From Candidatus Pollutiaquabacter sp. (lineage in GTDB: Bacteria > Bacteroidota > Bacteroidia > AKYH767-A > 2013-40CM-41-45), in the NCBI GenBank assembly GCA_903854075.1, contig CAINVI010000390.1, positions 1-9,325 of the forward strand: a stretch of 9,325 bases of DNA, given 5' to 3'. This document shows positions 1-5,830 of the stretch, piece after piece. The notes under the pieces were generated by a model. It had not been told where the DNA came from, ran no database searches, and was given only the letters and a program-made list of their open reading frames with translations. Both the position numbers and the translations under genes were made by a program. Positions within the stretch are counted from its first letter, which is position 1, and each line of letters starts with the position of its first letter.

Positions 1-276
1 CTGCCAGTGCCTGGAGCCTGTCCCTCGTTTCTTAATTAAAAACCTGTAAATCAAATCATTAATCAGACATTGGACAGCGCCTTCATGCTTCCCATTTCGG
101 GAAAATTACGGGTCTAACCTGCATCTTACCACCTATTGGCCCCAAAACATCGCTTATTAGCCACTTAAAAAGGGCAATTAACCAAAAAATAAAGGATTTA
201 ACGATAAAATAGCCTATTTTTACTCCTCAACCTACCTGAAATAATCAATCCCCCAACAATACGTAATATCAATCCC
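1..276. other. Non-coding region upstream of the first secreted-protein gene
   Basis: No convincing gene is visible. The three forward frames close within about the first 50 bases, so at most a few C-terminal codons of an upstream gene could lie at the very edge, and I cannot tell whether they do. On the reverse strand, the ATG triplets near 70-100 run into stops within about 11 codons. The part nearest the gene (about 180-276) is AT-rich and probably carries the promoter for the gene at 277. No exact TAnnTTTG element or TTTG box is present there. I see no tRNA-like or terminator-like fold. Confidence 0.6.
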
Positions 277-2859
277 ATGACACACACTAAACAAGTTCTG
301 AATTACTTCCGGGCACTTTTTGTATTTATACTGCTGGGCGCTGGAGCACAAAACGTGCAGGCGAGTCACCTGGCCGGTGCCGATTTGACCTATCAAAGTC
401 TGGGCAATGGTACTTACCTAGTCACCTACACGCTTTACCGGGATTGTTTTGGTATCACTGCACCTACGACGGCTTATTTAAGTGTGGCATCCAATTCATG
501 TGGACAAGCCGTTCAGAGTATTACGATGACGTTAGCTCCCGGTTCCGGAAATGAAATTACACCAACTTGTTCTACCACCACCAGTACTTGCAACGGGGGA
601 ACAGAACCTGGTATTGAAGAGTATGAATACACGGCGCTGATTCAGCTTCCTATGGGCTGTCCGGACTGGCACCTTTGGGTGGATGATTGCTGCCGTAATC
701 AAGCGATCACGACCGTTCAGAATGCGAGTGGTGAAGGTTTATACATCGAGGCCTACCTCAATAATACAGTAGTGGAAAGCAGCTCTCCTACTTTTAACAA
801 CGTTCCCATTGTATTCTTCTGTATTGGTCAAACCAATTACTTCAATCACGGAGCTGTTGACGCAGATGGAGACTCCCTTGTTTATTATTTCATTTCTCCC
901 CGCAATTCCGAAAACGATCCTGTTACCTACAGCGCAGGATATTCAGTAGCCAGCCCTCTCTCCTCTTCACCCGGTGTAACAATCAATGCAAATACCGGCG
1001 ATATCGCTGTAAACCCTACGCAACAGGAAATTGGTATTATCTCCGTTCTGGTGGAAGAATACCGTAACGGCGTCCTGCTTGGACGAGTGATGCGCGATAT
1101 CCAGGTTTACACGGTGGCTTGCTCCAATACGTTACCGGCATTGAGCGGAGTTAATGGCTCCACCACCTACAACACCTCGGCATGTATCGGTGGAGCTCCA
1201 CTTTGCTTCAACATTAATTCCAACGATAACAACTCTTCCGATTCCTTGTGGTTAACCTGGAACAATGGTATCCCGGGTGCTACGTTTAATCCGGGAACCG
1301 GACGCCGTCCAGTAGGACAATTCTGCTGGGCGCCAACACCGGCTGATGCACGTCCAAATCCGTACACCTTCACGGTTACCGTTCATGACAACGCTTGTCC
1401 ATCTCCCGGTGTACAGACCTATTCATTCTCCGTTATCGTTTCTGCCTTGAATGTGACCGTTACATCAACACCTACGGTACGTTGCTTTGGTGAAACCTCA
1501 GGTTCTGCTTCTGCCTCAGCAACAGGTACCGGTCCGTTCCAATACTTATGGATGCCTGGACAGTTCACAACACCTTCAGTTTCTAATCTGGCAGCAGGAA
1601 CTTACACCGTCGATATTATTGACGGAACAGGATGTTCCGGCACACGTACATTTACCATCACTGAACCATCAGCGCTTACGCTAAACCTGAACGGAACTGC
1701 TTCTCAATGTTCTGGCGGCCCCGGCTCTGCTACTGCTTTAGTCGGCGGAGGAACTCCGGGCTACACGTATTCCTGGAATACGAATCCTGTTCAAACCACA
1801 GCTACGGCTAATAACCTTACTCCAGGAAATTACTCGGTAACTGTACTTGATGCAAACCTTTGCCGCATCCGCGGTTCCGTTTCTGTTACCGGCAGTAATC
1901 CAGTACTTGCATCACTCAATGTTACCCCTGCCTCGTGTGCGGCTAACGATGGCGCTATTGATGTGACAGTTACCAGCGGAACTGCTCCATACACGTTCGA
2001 CTGGGATCCGAATGTTAGTATCGGATCATCGGCTACCGGATTAACCGTTGGCATCTATGATGTCACCGTTACGGATGCTCTGGGATGCTCCACTACATTA
2101 ACCGGCACCGTTAATTCTTCCGGCATCAATGCCAGCGTATCGGCGATCTCTCCGTCTTCCTGTTCGAATGCGGAAGATGGTTCCGCAACGGTGGTTGCTT
2201 CCGGCGGACTAGCACCATACACCTATCTCTGGATGCCAACCGGTGACACCACTGCGACTGTCAACACACTCGCTGCCGGTAGTTATTCGATTCTTGTTAC
2301 TGATTATCTGGGTTGTTCTACCTACGCATTCGCCAACATCGGATCTACCTATACAGCTCCGGTTGTAAACCTTGGTCCTGATAGCATTGCTTGCAACGGA
2401 TCAGCGGTTGTTTTGGATGCCGGTGCCGGTACCGGACTAAATTATTTATGGTCTAACAACTCCACCGGACAAACGCTGTCGGTCATTTCTAACGGCGTCT
2501 ATTCGGTGCTGGTGACCGACGCTAACGGTTGTCAAAATTTTGATGCCGTTACTGTCAATTTCATCACTTGCGCAGGAAGTCCTCAGACACAATCTGTAGT
2601 GGGATCCGGAAATTCTTCACTGAATATTTATCCAAATCCTACACGTGACCGTGTGGAAGTGAATATTGCAAAAATCCGCAACGAGCAAGTGGTAATCACG
2701 CTGAACGACCTACTTGGAAATCGCGTTTTCATGAGCAATGAATTCGCAGAATTCAATTATTCTCGTACCATCGATATGAGCCAGTTGCCGGCAGGAATCT
2801 ACTTGATCAAAGTAATCTATGGCCAGGAAACGCAATCAGTTCGACTCATCAAGGAATAA
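277..2859 (+). CDS. Secreted SprB-repeat protein with T9SS type A sorting domain (paralog 1)
   Basis: Predicted secreted, adhesin-like surface protein of 860 aa; its ligand is unknown. A signal peptide spans residues 1-29, with a hydrophobic core rich in Phe, Leu and Ala and cleavage after VQA, so the mature protein begins SHLAG. The conserved N-terminal region (about 30-290) contains YRDC (54-57), WHLWVDDCC (131-139) and a VDADGDS motif (194-200) that resembles calcium-binding loops. A Cys-containing, probably beta-sandwich region covers about 290-390. Four SprB-type repeats follow (about 392-465, 466-545, 546-615 and 618-690), recognised by SC..G..DG.., PY.Y.W and AG.Y.VTVTD..GC patterns. 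An Ig-like domain lies at about 694-765. The T9SS type A sorting domain (about 780-860) has IYPNP at 784-788 and ends LPAGIYLIKV...RLIKE. The first in-frame ATG before a good signal peptide was taken as the start. The N-terminal half is nearly the same as that of the next gene. Family assignment is strong; the role in the cell is inference. Confidence 0.93.
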   Translation: MTHTKQVLNYFRALFVFILLGAGAQNVQASHLAGADLTYQSLGNGTYLVTYTLYRDCFGITAPTTAYLSVASNSCGQAVQSITMTLAPGSGNEITPTCSTTTSTCNGGTEPGIEEYEYTALIQLPMGCPDWHLWVDDCCRNQAITTVQNASGEGLYIEAYLNNTVVESSSPTFNNVPIVFFCIGQTNYFNHGAVDADGDSLVYYFISPRNSENDPVTYSAGYSVASPLSSSPGVTINANTGDIAVNPTQQEIGIISVLVEEYRNGVLLGRVMRDIQVYTVACSNTLPALSGVNGSTTYNTSACIGGAPLCFNINSNDNNSSDSLWLTWNNGIPGATFNPGTGRRPVGQFCWAPTPADARPNPYTFTVTVHDNACPSPGVQTYSFSVIVSALNVTVTSTPTVRCFGETSGSASASATGTGPFQYLWMPGQFTTPSVSNLAAGTYTVDIIDGTGCSGTRTFTITEPSALTLNLNGTASQCSGGPGSATALVGGGTPGYTYSWNTNPVQTTATANNLTPGNYSVTVLDANLCRIRGSVSVTGSNPVLASLNVTPASCAANDGAIDVTVTSGTAPYTFDWDPNVSIGSSATGLTVGIYDVTVTDALGCSTTLTGTVNSSGINASVSAISPSSCSNAEDGSATVVASGGLAPYTYLWMPTGDTTATVNTLAAGSYSILVTDYLGCSTYAFANIGSTYTAPVVNLGPDSIACNGSAVVLDAGAGTGLNYLWSNNSTGQTLSVISNGVYSVLVTDANGCQNFDAVTVNFITCAGSPQTQSVVGSGNSSLNIYPNPTRDRVEVNIAKIRNEQVVITLNDLLGNRVFMSNEFAEFNYSRTIDMSQLPAGIYLIKVIYGQETQSVRLIKE
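364..1455 (+). repeat. Conserved duplicated segment, copy 1 (N-terminal half of paralog 1)
   Basis: This segment encodes the mature N-terminal half (residues 30-392) and corresponds without gaps to 3172-4263 in the next gene. By hand alignment, the two translations differ at about 45 of 363 residues. The DNA differs much more, mostly at third codon positions. This marks a tandem gene duplication held under strong protein-level constraint rather than a fresh copy. Confidence 0.88.
1450..2346 (+). repeat. Four SprB-type repeats within paralog 1
   Basis: Four units of about 70-78 residues each follow the SprB repeat pattern: a Cys early in the unit, a DG or GPG turn, PY.Y.W in the middle, and Y.V.V.D..GC near the end. 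The units are similar in protein sequence but clearly diverged in DNA, so they are old repeats and unlikely to recombine freely. Such repeats are best known from SprB, the mobile surface adhesin of Flavobacterium johnsoniae. Unit limits are accurate only to a few residues. Confidence 0.8.
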
Positions 2860-2877
2860 GGGTGATTTCCCAAAACC

Positions 2878-2909
2878 AAAAAAGGCCTTCCCTAAAGAAG
2901 GCCTTTTTT
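2878..2909 (+). terminator. Intrinsic terminator after paralog 1
   Basis: The segments 2878-2890 and 2897-2909 form a perfect 13-bp inverted repeat around a six-base loop (2891-2896). The core is GGCCTTC / GAAGGCC. The stem is flanked by an A run on the left and a T run on the right. It lies 18 bases after the stop codon. The A and T flanks mean it could work in both directions, although no minus-strand gene is seen here. Confidence 0.9.
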
Positions 2910-3078
2910 ATAGGATAATAAACTAAATTAGGTGTTCTCACTTAATCTATTGCCCATAAAATTCCTCATTTTTCTGATTATTTGAGGCGGTTCACCAAGT
3001 AATTTTAGTAAATCGATTTCAATACCTTATTTTTAGAATCTTAATCAGAAACACATAACAATTCATATTATCTCTACC

Positions 3079-5646
3079 ATGCTCAACAATTACTCTACCC
3101 GCTCCATCACTTGGATTCGCACACTGGTATTGACGCTGTTTTTGGCAGCAGGAATGAATGCTACCAGAGCCAGTCACATCGCCGGTTCGGACTTGACTTA
3201 CCAGAGTCTCGGCAATGGAACTTATCTGGTTACCTACACGATGTACCGCGACTGTTTTGGTATTACCGCACCTTCTAGCGCTTATCTGAGTGTAGCTTCC
3301 AACTCATGCGGTCAAGCCGTACAGAGCATCCAGATGACACAGGTTCCTGGAACTGGACAAGAGATCACACCAACTTGCTCTACTTCTGCCAGTACCTGTA
3401 ACGGCGGCACAGAGCCTGGTATTGAAGAGTATGAATATACCGCTTTGGTACAGCTTCCTTTAGGTTGCCCAGACTGGCATTTGTGGGTAGACGACTGCTG
3501 TCGTAACCAGGCCATCACTACCGTTCAGAATCCGGACGCAGAAGGTCTCTACATCGAAGCTTACCTCAACAATACAGTTGTCGAGAGCAGTTCTCCAACG
3601 TTTAACAACGTGCCAATCGTATTCTTCTGTATTGGTCAGACCAATTACTTCAACCTGGGCGCCGTCGATGCTGATGGTGACTCCATGGTGTACTATTTTA
3701 TCACTCCGCGTAATAGCGAAAACGATCCGCTGGTCTACAATACTGGTTTCTCTGTCGCGAATCCTTTAAGTTCCAGTCCTGCCGTTTCCATCGACGCACT
3801 CACAGGAGATATTGCTGTAAATCCAACGCAGCAAGAAATTGGTATTATATCCGTTATGGTTGAAGAGTATAGAAATGGTGTATTACTGGGCCGTGTGATG
3901 CGCGATATTCAGGTTTACACCGTAGCTTGTTCAAACACACTTCCATCATTGAGTGGCGTTAACGGTAGCACCACCTTCACCACGTCTGCTTGCGTAGGAG
4001 GATCACCACTTTGCTTCAATATCAACTCCAGCGATAATAATAATGGCGACTCCCTGTGGTTGTCCTGGAATAATGGTATTCCTGGCGCAACGTTCAACCC
4101 GGGAACCGGTGCTCGTCCAATTGGTCAGTTCTGCTGGACACCAACACCGGCGGACGCTCGTCCAAATCCGTACACGTTTACAGTTACTGTCCACGATAAT
4201 GCTTGTCCTTCTCCCGGCGTTCAAACTTACTCTTTCTCCATCATTGTGGGTGCATTGAACACCACGATCACATCCTCTCCATCTGTTTCCTGTAACGGTG
4301 ATGCTGATGGCACTGCAACAGCGGGAGCCACCGGCGTAGGTCCATTCACGTATCTCTGGAGTCCTGGCGGACAAACCACGGCATCCGTTTCCGGCCTTGC
4401 TGCAGGAACCTACAACGTTACTATTACCGATGCTACCGGATGTCAGGGCGCTGAAAGTTTTACTATCACGCAGCCATCTCCAATTGCATTGAACGTGAGT
4501 GGCAGCGCTGCGCTTTGTTCTAACGGTCCTGGCAGTGCAACTGTAGTCGCTACGGGCGGAACACCCGGCTATACGTACACCTGGAATACAACACCTGCAC
4601 AAACAGGAGCAACGGCGTCCAACCTTTCACCCGGCGTTTATACAGTGACCGTTGTAGACGACAACCAGTGCTCTGCTATTGATTCTGTAGAATTAGTAGG
4701 CAGTGCGCCTGTCGATCTGACGTTGAACGTTAACACAGCATCGTGCGCCACCAATGATGGCGGAATCGATGCGCTTGTCAACGGCGGAACCGGTCCATTC
4801 ACGTATACCTGGACTCCGAATGTAAGCTCAAGCAATTCAGCGATCAACCTGGCAGCAGGAAACTACGAAGTAATTGTTGTTGACCAAAACGGTTGTTCGG
4901 ATACTGCTTCTGCTACCATCAACCAAGGCACACTCCCGGCTGTTACAATCAGTCAATCACCTGGCATTGGTTGTACCAGCGGCACCATCTTCATCGGTTA
5001 TCCTCAATCTTATATCACCTTGACCGCCAACTCCAGCACTACCGGTCTTTCCTACCAGTGGTACCGCGACAGTATAGCTATTGCTGGTGCTACCGCAAAC
5101 ATCTACGTAGCTTCTGAAGGTGGTAACTATTCAGTGGTTGCTACCGATGCGAATGGCTGTTCTTCCGATCCTACGGCTTTTGCACTTAGTGTAAATGAGG
5201 TGGATGTACGTTGCGGAAAAGACGGACGTAAAGTGGTATTGTGCCACGTTCCTCCAGGTAATCCTGGCAATCCACAGACAATTTGTATCGCACCAAGTGC
5301 TGTTCCTGCCCACCTCACGTTGCATCCCGGCGATTGCCTCGGACCATGCACGGTGAACCGAATTGATGGAAGCTATATCGAAGAGTCCGAGTCAATGTCC
5401 GTCTCTCCGAATCCGTTCAGCAGTTCTATTACCATCAGCTTTGAGGTATTCTCTGACCAGACCATTGAGTTGGCCATCTATGACCTTGAAGGACGTATGG
5501 TTCAGCAATTGACGAAGCAGGATTTTGATACCGATTCTCATGTACACGAAGAATTCAACGTATCTACGCTTACCAATGGTGTTTACTTCGTGAAATATAC
5601 CTCCGGTGATGTTTCGGTCTTCCGTAAGATCACCAAAGTGAACTGA
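3079..5646 (+). CDS. Secreted SprB-repeat protein with Cys/His module and T9SS sorting domain (paralog 2)
   Basis: Secreted surface protein of 855 aa, close paralog of the preceding gene. The signal peptide is residues 1-31, with cleavage after TRA and the mature protein beginning SHIAG. Residues 32-394 align without gaps to paralog 1 and keep YRDC, the WHLWVDDCC block and VDADGDS. Three SprB-type repeats follow (about 395-469, 470-544 and 545-618), matching repeats 1-3 of paralog 1 in order. In place of its fourth repeat and tail there is an Ig-like domain (about 620-706, with YQWYRDS and GNYSVVATDANGC). Next is a compact Cys/His-rich module (about 709-757) with C712, C722-H723, C736, H745, H749, C753 and C757. 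The T9SS type A sorting domain (about 774-855) has SPNP near its start and LTNGVYFVKY later. Modules resembling this Cys/His segment recur in secreted Bacteroidota proteins, to my knowledge without an assigned role. Binding partner and function are unknown. Confidence 0.93.
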   Translation: MLNNYSTRSITWIRTLVLTLFLAAGMNATRASHIAGSDLTYQSLGNGTYLVTYTMYRDCFGITAPSSAYLSVASNSCGQAVQSIQMTQVPGTGQEITPTCSTSASTCNGGTEPGIEEYEYTALVQLPLGCPDWHLWVDDCCRNQAITTVQNPDAEGLYIEAYLNNTVVESSSPTFNNVPIVFFCIGQTNYFNLGAVDADGDSMVYYFITPRNSENDPLVYNTGFSVANPLSSSPAVSIDALTGDIAVNPTQQEIGIISVMVEEYRNGVLLGRVMRDIQVYTVACSNTLPSLSGVNGSTTFTTSACVGGSPLCFNINSSDNNNGDSLWLSWNNGIPGATFNPGTGARPIGQFCWTPTPADARPNPYTFTVTVHDNACPSPGVQTYSFSIIVGALNTTITSSPSVSCNGDADGTATAGATGVGPFTYLWSPGGQTTASVSGLAAGTYNVTITDATGCQGAESFTITQPSPIALNVSGSAALCSNGPGSATVVATGGTPGYTYTWNTTPAQTGATASNLSPGVYTVTVVDDNQCSAIDSVELVGSAPVDLTLNVNTASCATNDGGIDALVNGGTGPFTYTWTPNVSSSNSAINLAAGNYEVIVVDQNGCSDTASATINQGTLPAVTISQSPGIGCTSGTIFIGYPQSYITLTANSSTTGLSYQWYRDSIAIAGATANIYVASEGGNYSVVATDANGCSSDPTAFALSVNEVDVRCGKDGRKVVLCHVPPGNPGNPQTICIAPSAVPAHLTLHPGDCLGPCTVNRIDGSYIEESESMSVSPNPFSSSITISFEVFSDQTIELAIYDLEGRMVQQLTKQDFDTDSHVHEEFNVSTLTNGVYFVKYTSGDVSVFRKITKVN
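3172..4263 (+). repeat. Conserved duplicated segment, copy 2 (N-terminal half of paralog 2)
   Basis: Partner of the segment at 364-1455, encoding residues 32-394. The correspondence has no insertions or deletions over about 1.09 kb. A sample block (661-720 against 3469-3528) encodes 20 identical residues, yet 11 of the 20 codons differ. Confidence 0.88.
4261..4932 (+). repeat. Three SprB-type repeats within paralog 2
   Basis: Three units of about 75 residues show the same pattern of Cys, DG or GPG turn, PFTY.W or PGYTY.W, and Y.V.V.D..GC or QC. Each unit looks more like the unit at the same position in paralog 1 than like its own neighbours. For example, the second units share an unusual CS.GPGSAT followed by GGTPGYTY. 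The repeat array therefore predates the gene duplication. Confidence 0.78.
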
Positions 5647-5668
5647 TAACTTCCACGATTGCATATTC

Positions 5669-5701
5669 AACACCGGCTGTTCTTCAGCCGGTGTTTTTTT
5701 T
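5669..5701 (+). terminator. Intrinsic terminator after paralog 2
   Basis: The segments 5669-5679 and 5685-5695 form an 11-bp perfect stem with core CACCGGCTG / CAGCCGGTG around a five-base loop (TTCTT). A run of eight T follows at 5694-5701. It lies 22 bases after the TGA stop codon. This is a strong candidate for rho-independent termination of paralog 2. Confidence 0.9.
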
Positions 5702-5724
5702 GCTCATTCGCCAAAAAAAACACC
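5690..5724 (+). repeat. Second inverted repeat overlapping the terminator
   Basis: The 3' arm end and T tract of the terminator (5690-5702, GGTG, eight T, G) are perfectly complementary to 5712-5724 (C, eight A, CACC), with a nine-base loop. This 13-bp stem is mutually exclusive with full pairing of the terminator stem. It may be a chance result of facing T and A tracts, or it may act on read-through transcripts. The pairing itself is certain; any function is speculative. Confidence 0.6.
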
Positions 5725-5830
5725 AACAATTGCCGCCTGTTCACCCTCGAATTCATCCGATTGGCACCCGAATACGACGTACCGCCATAATATAGTTGAG
5801 AAACACTGCTTTTCAGGGTAATTTAAGTAC

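Noticed and set aside
215..222. TATTTTTA upstream of gene 1, and the same octamer at 3028-3035 upstream of gene 2, as promoter -7 boxes
   Set aside because: Both sit 40-55 bases before the start codons and differ from TAnnTTTG by one base, but neither has a TTTG box at a suitable distance. The octamer is easily found by chance in AT-rich DNA.
1450..2346. Possible CRISPR or DNA-level tandem repeat array
   Set aside because: The periodicity is at protein level, about 70-78 residues per unit, with strong DNA divergence between units. There are no short identical repeats with unique spacers.
4003..4602. A 199-codon open frame on the minus strand inside paralog 2
   Set aside because: It lies fully antisense to well-supported coding sequence with clear SprB repeats. 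Its translation is rich in Arg, Cys, Ser and Thr with no recognisable domain, as expected from a reversed repeat region. No promoter or start context is seen.
5791..5798. TATAGTTG upstream of paralog 3 as a -7 promoter element
   Set aside because: It matches TAnnTTTG except at one position, but the nearest TTGG box (5761-5764) is 26 bases upstream, too far for this promoter class. It remains possible but unsupported.
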